NCBI GenBank assembly: GCA_021604865.1
Contig: BQJU01000017.1
Coordinates: forward strand, 58,447-122,446
Source of the DNA: Saprospiraceae bacterium
Lineage (GTDB): Bacteria; Bacteroidota; Bacteroidia; Chitinophagales; Saprospiraceae
Length of the DNA: 64,000 bases
Direction: 5' to 3'
Shown here: one piece after another, positions 26,809-37,000 of the stretch
Position numbering within the stretch: position 1 is the stretch's first letter
Layout of the letters: the number at the start of each line of letters is the position of its first letter
Position numbers and translations under genes: made by a program
The notes under the pieces: model-generated
The model's input: the letters and a program-made list of their open reading frames with translations, nothing else
What the model was told of the DNA's origin: nothing
The model's database searches: none

Positions 26809-28074
26809 TTACATTTTGCTGATCACCTCGTCTCCATATTCAGAGCATTTCAGCAGGGTAGCTCCTTCCATCAGGCGGTGAAAATCATAAGTAACCCGCT
26901 TGGCTGCAATAGCACCTTCCACACCTTTTACAATCAGGTCGGCAGCTTCTTTCCAGCCCATATAACGGAACATCATTTCTCCTGAGAGGATCACTGAACT
27001 AGGATTTACTTTATCCAGTCCGGCGTATTTAGGAGCCGTACCGTGAGTTGCTTCAAAGATGGCACAACCAGTCATATAATTGATATTGGCACCCGGTGCA
27101 ATACCGATACCACCTACCTGAGCAGCCAGGGCATCAGAGATGTAGTCGCCATTCAGGTTGAGGGTTGCAATCACAGAATATTCTTTCGGACGGGTCAAAA
27201 TCTGCTGGAGGAAAGCATCAGCAATCACATCCTTCACCAAAAGTGCACCATTAGCCAGGGCATCCTTTTGAGCTTTATTTGCAGCTTCCTGTCCTTGTTC
27301 TGCCACAATCCGGTCGTATTGAGCCCAGGTAAATACCTTGTCTCCATATTCGCGTTCGGCCAGCTCATATCCCCATTCTTTAAACTTACCCTCGGTAAAT
27401 TTCATGATATTTCCCTTGTGGACCAGAGAAAGAGAAGGCAGTTTGTTATCCAGGGCATATTCTATAGCAGCACGAACCAAGCGCTCCGTTCCTTCTAAAG
27501 ATACCGGCTTAACTCCCAGTGAAACCGAATCAGGGAAACGAATTTGTTTAACGCCCAGCTCCTCTATCAGAAAGTTTTTCAACTTTTTAACTTCTTCTGT
27601 ACCGTTAAGGTATTCGATACCCGCATAAATATCCTCAGTATTTTCTCTGAAGATAACCATATCGACATGCTCAGGGTGTTTTACTGGAGAAGGCACTCCT
27701 GTAAAATACTGAACTGGACGAACACAAGCATATAGGTCCAGTTTTTGGCGCAAAGCCACATTCAAAGAACGAATACCGCCACCCACAGGTGTAGTCAATG
27801 GGCCTTTGATCGCAATCAGGTACTCTTTGATGCTATCCAGGGTCTCCTGCGGCAACCATTCACCCGTACTGTCAAAGGCTTTCTGGCCAGACAATACTTC
27901 TTTCCATACGATCTTCTTTTTTCCACCGTAAGCTTTCTCCACCGCCGCATCTAAAACACGCACTGCTGCAGCCCAAATATCGGGACCAATACCATCGCCC
28001 TCAATAAATGGAATGATCGGATCGTTGGGTACCTTTAATTTCCCATTTTCAATCGTTACTTTTGTTCCACTCAT
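26809..28074 (-). CDS. icd: NADP-dependent isocitrate dehydrogenase
   Basis: A 421-residue TCA-cycle enzyme of the E. coli Icd type. The N-terminal lines [16 protein letters not shown] and [21 protein letters not shown] are present, as is [13 protein letters not shown]. The coenzyme line [14 protein letters not shown] has the Lys-Tyr pair that selects NADP over NAD. I chose ATG 28074 ([11 protein letters not shown]); the open frame extends a further 76 codons with no family match and crosses the promoter region. Confidence 0.96.
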   Translation of the reverse strand: MSGTKVTIENGKLKVPNDPIIPFIEGDGIGPDIWAAAVRVLDAAVEKAYGGKKKIVWKEVLSGQKAFDSTGEWLPQETLDSIKEYLIAIKGPLTTPVGGGIRSLNVALRQKLDLYACVRPVQYFTGVPSPVKHPEHVDMVIFRENTEDIYAGIEYLNGTEEVKKLKNFLIEELGVKQIRFPDSVSLGVKPVSLEGTERLVRAAIEYALDNKLPSLSLVHKGNIMKFTEGKFKEWGYELAEREYGDKVFTWAQYDRIVAEQGQEAANKAQKDALANGALLVKDVIADAFLQQILTRPKEYSVIATLNLNGDYISDALAAQVGGIGIAPGANINYMTGCAIFEATHGTAPKYAGLDKVNPSSVILSGEMMFRYMGWKEAADLIVKGVEGAIAAKRVTYDFHRLMEGATLLKCSEYGDEVISKM

Positions 28075-28161
28075 TTTAAAATTGTATTTTGTATAGACAG
28101 CTGGAGATGCTTTTTTAAGCGGGAAAAGCATAGCTGCCCAAAGGTTTTGTAAAAAGCAGCA

Positions 28162-28169
28162 CAAATGTA
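28162..28169 (-). promoter_or_regulatory. Candidate -7 element for icd
   Basis: The minus strand reads TACATTTG, an exact TAnnTTTG match, 88 bases upstream of the icd ATG in the divergent gap with the lipoprotein gene. Confidence 0.35.
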
Positions 28170-28223
28170 AGAATTTATTCAAGAGATAATAAACCCTTGT
28201 ATAAAATAAACACACACTTAGCC

Positions 28224-28835
28224 ATGACCAAATTTTTAAATATTTCTTCCTACTATTTGTTTGTTTTTTGTTGGATGATTTTTGTAGGCTGTAATGCCAC
28301 AAAAATCACAGACAATGAGGCATCCTGCCAGCATAAAGGTACGGTGAAAGATATGAGTGATTTAGATGGTTGTCAATTTCTGATTATTACTGAAAAAGGA
28401 GAAAAGCTGTTGCCGCTAAATATGCCTGACGATTTTCCCTTAAAAGATGGCCAACAGATAAAATTTAGCTTTCGCGATGCCGATGCAATGGCCAGTATTT
28501 GTATGGCCGAGGATAAAATTGTGGAAATTACTTGTATCAAACTACTCCAGGATACCTATTCTCAAAACGAAGAATGTTTGAATATCGAGCACCCTGCTGA
28601 AGTTGGCTGGATGAAAAAAGCCATTGAAGACTTAAACCCAGATCAGGTCGTGAAGTATCCATTCCAAACAACTACCTGGGCTTATCTTTTCAAAGGAAAA
28701 AACACCTACCTTTATGGCTGTACAGGAAAACTGATTTGTAATACATCGGGCCCTTCCACAGAATCCTGTTTGAAGAAGATAGGTACCAATAAGGTAGGAA
28801 CGGTGATTTGGCAAGGAGAAGGTGTAAATGACTAA
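28224..28835 (+). CDS. Putative lipoprotein of unknown function
   Basis: A 203-residue protein starting [27 protein letters not shown], a lipoprotein signal with the cysteine in FVGC at about residue 26. The middle part (about 40-100) is a compact beta-rich domain with [17 protein letters not shown] and [12 protein letters not shown], resembling small lipoprotein domains seen in this phylum. The C-terminal third has three further cysteines (YGCTG, LICN, SCLKK) that may pair. I chose the ATG at 28224 over one nine codons earlier because it gives a proper signal. It is upstream of ruvB on the same strand but not obviously related. Confidence 0.65.
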   Translation: MTKFLNISSYYLFVFCWMIFVGCNATKITDNEASCQHKGTVKDMSDLDGCQFLIITEKGEKLLPLNMPDDFPLKDGQQIKFSFRDADAMASICMAEDKIVEITCIKLLQDTYSQNEECLNIEHPAEVGWMKKAIEDLNPDQVVKYPFQTTTWAYLFKGKNTYLYGCTGKLICNTSGPSTESCLKKIGTNKVGTVIWQGEGVND

Positions 28836-28887
28836 CTTTTTTTGGCGATTGACTACTGTTTTCAAAGAATCATGATCAATAGATTAC

Positions 28888-29916
28888 ATGCAAAATCCAA
28901 ATTTAGACGCGACGGGGGATTACCAGGATGATGAAGAGAAGCTGGTTGAGAAATCATTACGGCCGCAGGCGCTTGATGACTTTAGTGGCCAACCCAAAAT
29001 TGTTGAAAATCTGCACATTTTTATTGCTGCAGCTGTACAAAGGGGCGAAGCGCTGGACCATGTATTGTTGCATGGCCCTCCAGGTTTGGGTAAGACTACC
29101 CTATCCCATATTATTGCCCATGAGATGCAGGCCGAGTTAAAGATGAGTTCGGGACCAGTACTCGAAAAACCGGGAGATCTGGCTGGCTTGCTGACCAACC
29201 TCGATGAGGGCGATGTATTGTTTATCGACGAGATACATCGTTTGAATACCGTAGTAGAGGAATACCTGTATTCAGCAATGGAAGACTACCGGATTGACAT
29301 CATGATTGATAGTGGTCCTAATGCCCGAAGTATTCAAATTACCCTCAATCCTTTCACGTTGGTGGGGGCTACTACCCGGATGGGTTTACTCACAGCTCCG
29401 ATGCGAGCCCGTTTTGGCATCAATTGCCATTTAGACTATTATGATGTGGCAACGCTCGAAAAGATTATTCACCGCTCAGCAAGTATTCTCCAGGTCCCTA
29501 TTACCAAAGACGGAGCTGCCGAAATAGCCCGACGTAGCCGGGGAACACCCCGTATTGCTAATGCCCTACTGCGCCGCATCAGGGATTTTGCTCAGATCAA
29601 AGGCAATGGAACCATTGACCTGGAGATCTCCCAATTCGGACTCACCGCATTGAATGTGGATGAAGATGGCCTTGATGAAATGGACAATAAAATCTTAACC
29701 ACCATCATCCATAAATTTAAGGGTGGCCCTGTGGGTATGAGTACCATTGCGACGGCTGTTGGAGAAGAAGCCGGAACTATTGAAGAAGTACACGAGCCGT
29801 TTCTCATCATGGAAGGTTACATCCAAAGGACGCCACGAGGACGAGAAGCAACTGAAAAAGCTTATCGTCACATTGGTGTGGTACCACCTGGTATGACAGG
29901 CACTTTATTTGAGTAA
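28888..29916 (+). CDS. ruvB: Holliday junction branch migration ATPase RuvB
   Basis: A 342-residue AAA+ motor that drives branch migration with RuvA. Walker [10 protein letters not shown] is at residues 63-71, Walker B LFIDEIHR at about 110-117 and the sensor and arginine-finger region [18 protein letters not shown] at about 155-172. The C-terminal winged helix ends with the family line [22 protein letters not shown]. Confidence 0.97.
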   Translation: MQNPNLDATGDYQDDEEKLVEKSLRPQALDDFSGQPKIVENLHIFIAAAVQRGEALDHVLLHGPPGLGKTTLSHIIAHEMQAELKMSSGPVLEKPGDLAGLLTNLDEGDVLFIDEIHRLNTVVEEYLYSAMEDYRIDIMIDSGPNARSIQITLNPFTLVGATTRMGLLTAPMRARFGINCHLDYYDVATLEKIIHRSASILQVPITKDGAAEIARRSRGTPRIANALLRRIRDFAQIKGNGTIDLEISQFGLTALNVDEDGLDEMDNKILTTIIHKFKGGPVGMSTIATAVGEEAGTIEEVHEPFLIMEGYIQRTPRGREATEKAYRHIGVVPPGMTGTLFE

Positions 29917-30006
29917 ATTTCTGGTGATTTTTAGTACAGTTATCCGCAATTTACTAACTTGAGTCAAATCTACTCCCCACAATAAATGCACAAACACAAA
30001 CACTAA

Positions 30007-31755
30007 ATGGATCCCAGTCAGGAAGCATTCTCTGCCAAAAAGAAAGAGTTGAAAGAACTCTTCATTGAAAATAGGCAAAAGACCTTTCAGGAATTAAAAG
30101 ATATTTTACTGGATAGCTCTTCGTATTACAACACCCTTATTTTGCTGGAAAGCCAACAAAGGGAGGCTGAAAGCGACCGGTTGAAAAACAACCTGGATGA
30201 TGAAGGTGATGAAGAATTGCAGGTAGAGTTTAATAAAATTGGTCATTCTTTGCTTACCCTAATCGACAATCTACAACTCGAGGACCTTATTGCTCTACCC
30301 GATGAAGCTGTTACTGTGGAGGTTGCAACACAGCATGCACCGGTAGCAGCAAATGAACCTGAGGAGGAAGATGACCGAAAGGAAGGTTGTGTGCTCTACA
30401 ACATTCCTACTGAAATGCCGAAGGACAAAAACACCCGTTGCGAAGTCCGCATTGCCTGGGATAAAGTGTTTTTTCAAAAAATCCTTAAAGATAATCAGGA
30501 GGCCAAGATCGAAGCCACACAGGTCACTGAACTCATGCAGGTGAAGTTAGTGGATGATTCTGGTGAGGAGGCTTTCGAAATTAACCCAATTAATGATGAG
30601 GCGGAACAAATCATTTACGATGATGTGGATACCTCCTGGTTTTTTAATGTAAAACCGCTAAAGGAAGGAGGCCCCTATACCCTCACGCTAAAGGTTGCCG
30701 TAATTGAACCCATCAATGGGAAAGAAAGGAAACGACAAATTGTATTGTTCGAAACCGTTAATGTGTATAGTACAGAAGAGGAGGCTGCAAGTGCTCAAGC
30801 CGGTATTGCTGAAAAGGAATCCAAATTAAAACCGGCACTGATGATGAGCTTTTTTCCGGTAGCCGGTGCGATGAATCCACTCAAAAAGGCACCGGAGCCT
30901 CAGCCTGAGTCAAACTCTTCGGGCAAAAACTGGGCTCGCATATTTACATTTATAGCCGTTATAGCGACCGTAGCAGCCGGTCTATTGTACATAGGAAGCC
31001 GGAATACTGCTGGAGAAAGTACGCCGATAGTACCACCTCCACAGGATACGGTTATCGAAACCTTCATTCCGATAGATACTCCAATCATCGAATCTCCTAT
31101 CCAGGAAGAAGAACCAAATAATCCTGCAACGGATAATGATGCTCCGCAAACCATTGATCCTTTGCCTCCCCCACCGGTTCCTAACCCTCCTACGCCTGCC
31201 CCTTCTCCTGCTCCACCCGTCCAACCGAATATAGAGGATTACACTTATGTAACTGATAAGGATAATCAAAAATACAAGGTCCTAAAATTGAAAGACGGTA
31301 AACAATGGATGCTACAAAATCTCAATTATGATAATGGTGTAGGAAACTGGTGTTATAGAAACCGAAATAAATATTGCACAAAATTTGGGCGGCTCTACAC
31401 CTGGGAAGCGGCCAAACAAGCCTGTGATTTACTTGAGGGTGGATGGCGGCTTCCAACAAAAGGTGATTGGCACAAGCTAAAAACCACTTACAGCGGCACC
31501 TCCGATCAAGCTGATTTCCAAGCTTTAATGATTGATGGGAACAGTAAATTTGATGCCTTGTTTGGAGGTTATTCTTATGGCAATGGAGCTTCCTTTTCCA
31601 GTGAAAATGTTGAAGGTTTTTATTGGACTAGCGATAGTTTTGATGGGCTCAATGCATACGGAGTTCACTTCAATGCTATCAATAATCAAAATAAACTCTT
31701 GGAAGATGAATATTTAAAGTCCCGGGGGCATTCTTGTCGGTGTATTAAAGACTAA
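30007..31755 (+). CDS. EAD11-like N-terminus / membrane segment / FISUMP protein, paralogue A
   Basis: A 582-residue protein with four visible parts. Residues about 10-92 form a helical domain (KELKELFIENR, then SYYNTLILLESQQREAE, then SLLTLIDNLQ) that matches my knowledge of effector-associated domain 11 of bacterial conflict and signalling proteins. Residues about 125-265 are beta-rich (GCVLYNIPTEM, TSWFFNVKPLKEGG, KVAVIEPINGKERKRQIVL). A membrane helix lies at about 309-328 (ARIFTFIAVIATVAAGLLYI), followed by a Pro-rich linker. Residues about 413-582 are a FISUMP domain (KQWMLQNLNYD, GWRLPTKGDWHKL, final CRCIKD). No signal peptide is seen, so the N-terminus is likely cytoplasmic and the FISUMP domain exported. 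It is 158 bases upstream of a paralogue with the same order. Function unknown. Confidence 0.7.
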   Translation: MDPSQEAFSAKKKELKELFIENRQKTFQELKDILLDSSSYYNTLILLESQQREAESDRLKNNLDDEGDEELQVEFNKIGHSLLTLIDNLQLEDLIALPDEAVTVEVATQHAPVAANEPEEEDDRKEGCVLYNIPTEMPKDKNTRCEVRIAWDKVFFQKILKDNQEAKIEATQVTELMQVKLVDDSGEEAFEINPINDEAEQIIYDDVDTSWFFNVKPLKEGGPYTLTLKVAVIEPINGKERKRQIVLFETVNVYSTEEEAASAQAGIAEKESKLKPALMMSFFPVAGAMNPLKKAPEPQPESNSSGKNWARIFTFIAVIATVAAGLLYIGSRNTAGESTPIVPPPQDTVIETFIPIDTPIIESPIQEEEPNNPATDNDAPQTIDPLPPPPVPNPPTPAPSPAPPVQPNIEDYTYVTDKDNQKYKVLKLKDGKQWMLQNLNYDNGVGNWCYRNRNKYCTKFGRLYTWEAAKQACDLLEGGWRLPTKGDWHKLKTTYSGTSDQADFQALMIDGNSKFDALFGGYSYGNGASFSSENVEGFYWTSDSFDGLNAYGVHFNAINNQNKLLEDEYLKSRGHSCRCIKD

Positions 31756-31913
31756 GAAAATGTATTGGTAAAGCAGGTGTTTTCCTTACAGTCAACTGAT
31801 TTACAGTAAGTTCTAAACAATAAATTTGAATAATTCAGGAAAAAGGCTTATCTTGAAAAGATTAGGAGCGCAAACTTAAATCATGCTCTAACACGAACCC
31901 ACTAACCCCCCAA

Positions 31914-33902
31914 ATGACGACTGCACAAGATATAGGGCAAGTCAAAAAAGAAATTAAACTTCAGTTTGTCGAGAATAAGCCAAAAACCTTTAAAGATTTA
32001 AAAACGCTTATCCTTGACTCCTCTCCTTTTTATAATCAACTCCTACTGATAGAGAGTCAACACAACACCGCCGATTCGCAGCGATTAATGAACCTGATTA
32101 CCAATGAAGAAATGCAGGTTGCTTATAGCTTGATGACTGTCGCCTTTCTGTCTTTGATAGATAAAATGGAGATTAGCGACTTTAATCCTGAATTGGTGCG
32201 GCCAGGACCTCCCGGAGCAACAAAGAGCGATGCAGAAGAACCCGGCCCTTCTCAACCCGAGAAGAAGAAGGAAGGTTTTGTAGGCTATAGAATTCCCGGG
32301 CGTATGCAGCTCAATCAAAATTCAAGGTGTACCATTCGCATAAGTTGGGAGGAGCTTCTGCTAAGAGAACACCTTAAACAAGACATCGATACAAAAATTG
32401 AAGGAATTCACGTGTCAAATGTCATGCACGTAGGGCTGGAAGATTATACGGGGGATGATGCCTTCCAAATTCGGCCAATAAATGATACAGAGCAATTTAT
32501 TGTAGAGGATGAGGTCACCAAATGGTTGTTTAATGTCAAACCCCTTCTTGAAGGCAAACATACCCTTACCTTAAAGGTGGCGGTAATAGAACCCATCAAC
32601 GGCAAAGAAAGAAAACGAGAAATCGTCCTGGAAGAAACCATCGAGATTCTGTCTGAAGAACAGGCAAAAATAACTGAAGACACTGCCCCAAAAGAGGTGG
32701 AATCAGAGTTCAAAGCTTTAATGGCCTTTAGCTTTTTTCCTGTTGGAAAACTTCAAGGGGTGCTGCCCAAAACGGAGGACAAACCTAAATCTGTCGAAAA
32801 GAAAAAAGAAGGTAAAGGAAAATCAACAACCTGGGTAACTGCGATTATTGCCATTCTTTTGTTTCTGTTTCTAATATGGAATTTTAATAAAGAGATTGGC
32901 GACTTTCTGATTGGGTTACTAGATGGCGTAACTCAATCTGAGCAAATCTCTGGAAATGATGTCGACAATTCAGCCAATCCCGAAGGTACTGATTCAACTG
33001 GAGGAGTTGCTCCTGGGGACCTGACACAACCGCCAGGTGTTGATCCTGGTGATCCTAAAAAGGAGAAGGAAGGGGATCAAGACACTGATCCCCGTAAAAA
33101 TTCTCCCGACTCAAAAGGAGATAAAACAGGCAAAGTAACGGATAACCTCCAGGTTAAGGACCCAAATAAAGGAAATGATCCTAACACAAAGTTAGGCCAG
33201 AATGGACAACCCTCTGGTGATAATGGAAACCTCTCTGAAACTGATAAGGATAAAATTGCCCGGGAGAAAGAGGCCAGCGATAAAGAGGCAAATGATAAAG
33301 TAGAAAGGGCGAAAGCGGAAAGGGAGAAAGCGGAAATGGACAAGAAAGCTAAGATTGATTACGGTTCAGTCCGTGATAAGGACCGGAACAAATATCGAAC
33401 ACTCAAACTAAAGGATGGCAATACCTGGGTAGTAGACAACCTAAAATTTGAGGTTGAGGCGAGTTCCTGGTGTTTTAAAATGGATGAAAAAAACTGCGAA
33501 AAAAATGGGCGGTTGTATAATTATGAAGGTGCCGTACTTGCTTGTGAAGGATTAAGGAATAATTGGCGATTACCAACACTGGAGGAGTGGCAGAATCTAA
33601 TTAATTTATATGGTATTACAGATTCAACGACTACCGTGGATTTCAATCTGTCCTTTTCAGCGTTGCGTTCTAATGGAGATAGCCATTTCGATGCTACCTT
33701 AAGTGGGTATGCCATCCATAGTTCCACTGCCGACCCCAAATTTAGTAGCTTAAACGTTGAAGGTTATTACTGGACGAGTACAGGTTTCAAGAATTCCAAT
33801 GCCTACGGGGTGTATTTTAATGGCATCCCCAATAGAAATAAAGTTGAGGTTGGCACTTATATCAAATCCAGAGGACAAACTTGTCGGTGTATTAAGGATT
33901 AA
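31914..33902 (+). CDS. EAD11-like N-terminus / membrane segment / FISUMP protein, paralogue B
   Basis: A 662-residue paralogue of the preceding gene with the same architecture. The EAD11-like helices are at about residues 8-88 (VKKEIKLQFVENK, SPFYNQLLLIESQHN, AFLSLIDKMEI). The beta-rich domain spans about 120-255 and shares WLFNVKPLLEGKHTLTLKVA and the VIEPINGKERKREIVL line. A membrane helix is at about 305-324 (TTWVTAIIAILLFLFLIWNF). The linker is longer and different: Gly/Asp/Lys-rich, then a charged Lys/Glu coiled-coil-like stretch at about 440-480. The FISUMP domain (about 482-662) ends CRCIKD like the first. The N-terminal, middle and C-terminal domains are more alike than the linkers, so linker length seems free to change. 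TAAATTTG at 31821-31828 is a possible -7 element of its own. Confidence 0.7.
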   Translation: MTTAQDIGQVKKEIKLQFVENKPKTFKDLKTLILDSSPFYNQLLLIESQHNTADSQRLMNLITNEEMQVAYSLMTVAFLSLIDKMEISDFNPELVRPGPPGATKSDAEEPGPSQPEKKKEGFVGYRIPGRMQLNQNSRCTIRISWEELLLREHLKQDIDTKIEGIHVSNVMHVGLEDYTGDDAFQIRPINDTEQFIVEDEVTKWLFNVKPLLEGKHTLTLKVAVIEPINGKERKREIVLEETIEILSEEQAKITEDTAPKEVESEFKALMAFSFFPVGKLQGVLPKTEDKPKSVEKKKEGKGKSTTWVTAIIAILLFLFLIWNFNKEIGDFLIGLLDGVTQSEQISGNDVDNSANPEGTDSTGGVAPGDLTQPPGVDPGDPKKEKEGDQDTDPRKNSPDSKGDKTGKVTDNLQVKDPNKGNDPNTKLGQNGQPSGDNGNLSETDKDKIAREKEASDKEANDKVERAKAEREKAEMDKKAKIDYGSVRDKDRNKYRTLKLKDGNTWVVDNLKFEVEASSWCFKMDEKNCEKNGRLYNYEGAVLACEGLRNNWRLPTLEEWQNLINLYGITDSTTTVDFNLSFSALRSNGDSHFDATLSGYAIHSSTADPKFSSLNVEGYYWTSTGFKNSNAYGVYFNGIPNRNKVEVGTYIKSRGQTCRCIKD

Positions 33903-33980
33903 GAGCATGTTTGTAGCCCAAAATTTGACCTCCAAACAAGCACTAAGGGGTCAAGAATATGACCTTCAACAGTGGTCTAA

Positions 33981-34021
33981 AAAAAATGGTCTGCCAAGTA
34001 TTCACCCAGCAGACCGTTTTT
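33981..34021. terminator. Bidirectional terminator between the FISUMP pair and the adhesin
   Basis: AAAAAATGGTCTGC pairs with GCAGACCGTTTTT around a 14-base loop, with A-tract and T-tract flanks. It sits between converging stops at 33902 and 34039. Confidence 0.75.
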
Positions 34022-34038
34022 CGTTTTGATAAATCCTT

Positions 34039-37000
34039 CTATTTCAGTAGCGTAATATTCCCCTTTCGGAAAATCTCTTCCCCATTGATACATCGCGCTT
34101 CCAGGTAATAACCATATACATCCGATGGTAAAGTCTTACCACCATAGGTTCCATCCCAGGTATCTGTAATAGAGTTGAGCTCCTTAATTTTTTCGCCCCA
34201 GCGATTGTAGATAACTAGCTTCACTTCATCAATATCTGCTGCACGAATCCGGAATATATCGTTAAGATTGTCTCCGTTCGGACTGAAGGCATTCGGCACA
34301 AAAACAGCTGCTTCACAGAGTGGTATAACACAAACGGAAACTGTATCCCGAAGGGTCGGACAACACTCCCCATTCCTGGTTACATCAACAGTAAAGGTAT
34401 AAATTGCTGGTTCCAGCCCATCTACTGGACTAAAAAGTGGGTTTTTCGCACTAGGATCACTAATTGCAGCCGGGCCTGACCAATTGAAAGTACAATCATC
34501 CGCAGCGTCCATTTGCACATCCAGTTGTACCTCCATACCAAAGTGAATCGTGGTACCATCTTCCTTACCATCAACCAACGCCTTTATATCCCGCTGTTGC
34601 AAACAGGTCGTACAACAAACTGGAGCTGTAAACATGGTATCCAGCATACAGCCCATCACTGTATCAATCACCGAAACTTCTACCTGAGCATCACTTGGAA
34701 TATTGGTAACCGTATAACTCCCCTCACCACCACTCAAGTCTCCTTCTGAAACAGTGACCATTACATTCTCCGAATTAGTCATAAAATCTACGGAGAAAAA
34801 GGTAGAATCTGCTGCACATACCGGTCCATCGGAAAAAATGATTGGTGTTATTTCTACAGATACTGAATCCTTGCAGGTCAGTCCTTCTGCTGTGGTTAAC
34901 ACCACGTAATAAACGGTACTTGATACTGGCATTATCGTAATTTCAGGGCCGATGCCTAAGGAATCTCCCTCAAAATCAGGACTGTCGTACCATTTGAAAT
35001 CCTGAATTGGATCGGTTGTCAAGGAAATGGCCTGTAGCACTAACAGGTCTCCTGCACACATAAGGGTATCGGAGGTAAGAATATCCACTAAACAGGTGGG
35101 GCAATCTGCCGGTTCCACTTCTGTCGCCGCAGATCCACACGCATTACTGGCAGTAATCGTGACTGAAATACCATTGGTTACAGTAACCCGGTACATTGGT
35201 GCACCAGAATCGTCCAGCGTCCCTGCGCTGACCATTACCTCTTCAGCCCCAGTGGTTCTAAATTCAATGATATAGTTTTGGTCATCTCCCGCACAATAAA
35301 CCGTATCTATTATAATGACCGGTAGGTCGATTACCGTTACTGTTACTGGTACCTTGACAAAACAGTCATCAAGGAGACTATCTGAAACCATAACATAATA
35401 AGTAGTGGTCTCCAAAGGCATGACAATCAAAGTAGTTTCTGTGGAAAGCGGATCACCTTCACAATCTTCATTATCAAACCAGCCAATGTCATAATCTCCG
35501 CTGCCAGTAATCGTGACTTCCAGTTGAACTTCATCTCCAGCACAAATGGTCGTATCACTGGCCATTGCCATCAGATCACACGGAATACATGGAGGCGGAT
35601 TAACAACTACCGTATCCGAGCCGCATTCGTTAAAACCAATGACGGTGACCATAGAACCGATAGGTATTACGAGCGTATAAACCGGCACTGTTGAAACATC
35701 AATCAAACCAATACTGGTGATTAATGAATCTGTATTGTTTGCGGTTAAGGTTACCAAATAATTCAAACTATCCTGTGCACAGACGACATTGTCGATGATA
35801 ATCTCCGGATTGGGTAGAACAGTTACCGTAAGTGGGAATTTCACCATACAGGAATCCAGTGTGGTATCCGCAACCATGACATAATAGGTTGTGGTTTCGA
35901 ACACAGTAACTATCAATGTGGAGTCCGTACTTAAAGGATCCCCATCACATGCTTCGTTGTCAAACCATTCAATCGTATAATTACCGTTTGCGCCACTTAC
36001 AAAAACCGATAATTCTGTCGTCTCGCCGGGACAAATCGTTGCGCCTGCTCCCTGCACCAACAAATTACAATGCGGACAAGGTGGTGGCGGATTAATTTCC
36101 AGGGTATCTGAACTGCATTCATTAAACGCCACAATGGTAACCGTTGAATCGTTCGGAATAGTCAAAATGTAAACTGGCGCAGCACTTGCATCCAGCTCCC
36201 CAATGCTGGTGGTTAAAATATTGGTATTGAATGCCGTCAGCATCACTTGGTAGTTCAAATCATCATCCAAACAAATCACGGAATTAAGAAGAATTGCGGG
36301 ATCAGGTTTAATGTTGACCGTCGCCGGAATCTTCACCATACAGGAATCAATAAGTGGATCAATTACCATCACGTAGTAGGTAGTTGTCTCTTCTGGACTT
36401 ACCACCAGAATAGTATCTGTACTTAGTGGATCGCCTTCACAATCCACATTGTCAAACCAACTTATATCATAACCAGCCGAACCTCCTGGTATCACAACTT
36501 CCAACTGAGCAGTGTCACCTGGACAAATTGTTGTATCCCGGGCAGCTGCAGTCAAGTTACAATTGGGACAGCCTGTATTAGTTATCTGTAAAGAATCTAC
36601 TCCACATTCATTTGAAGCATAGATTACCAGAGTGGAATCATTGGGTACTTCAATCGTATAGGATGGTGGACCTTCAACCAGAATCGTGCCTGTAGAACTA
36701 ACTGTAACCGCATCAGCATTTAAGGTAGAAACGTAAACCAGATAATTTAAATCATCCTCTGAACAAATTACCGAATCCAACCTAATCCGTGGAATTGGGT
36801 TAACTGTAATCATTGCGGAAGCGGTAGCCGTACAATTTTCGGCATCCGTAACAGTAACCGTGTAAGTGGTAGTCACTGCCGGGAAAACAAGTATTTCAGC
36901 AGTTGTCTCGCCAGTGCTCCAATTGTAACTGTATTCTGGCAAGCCATTTGTGATTACAGGAGATAATATAAATTGATCCCGCACGCAAATCGTGGTATCC

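Noticed and set aside
30007..33902. Diversity-generating retroelement acting on the FISUMP domains
   Set aside because: No reverse transcriptase gene, template repeat or variable-repeat pair with adenine-specific changes is seen in the window.
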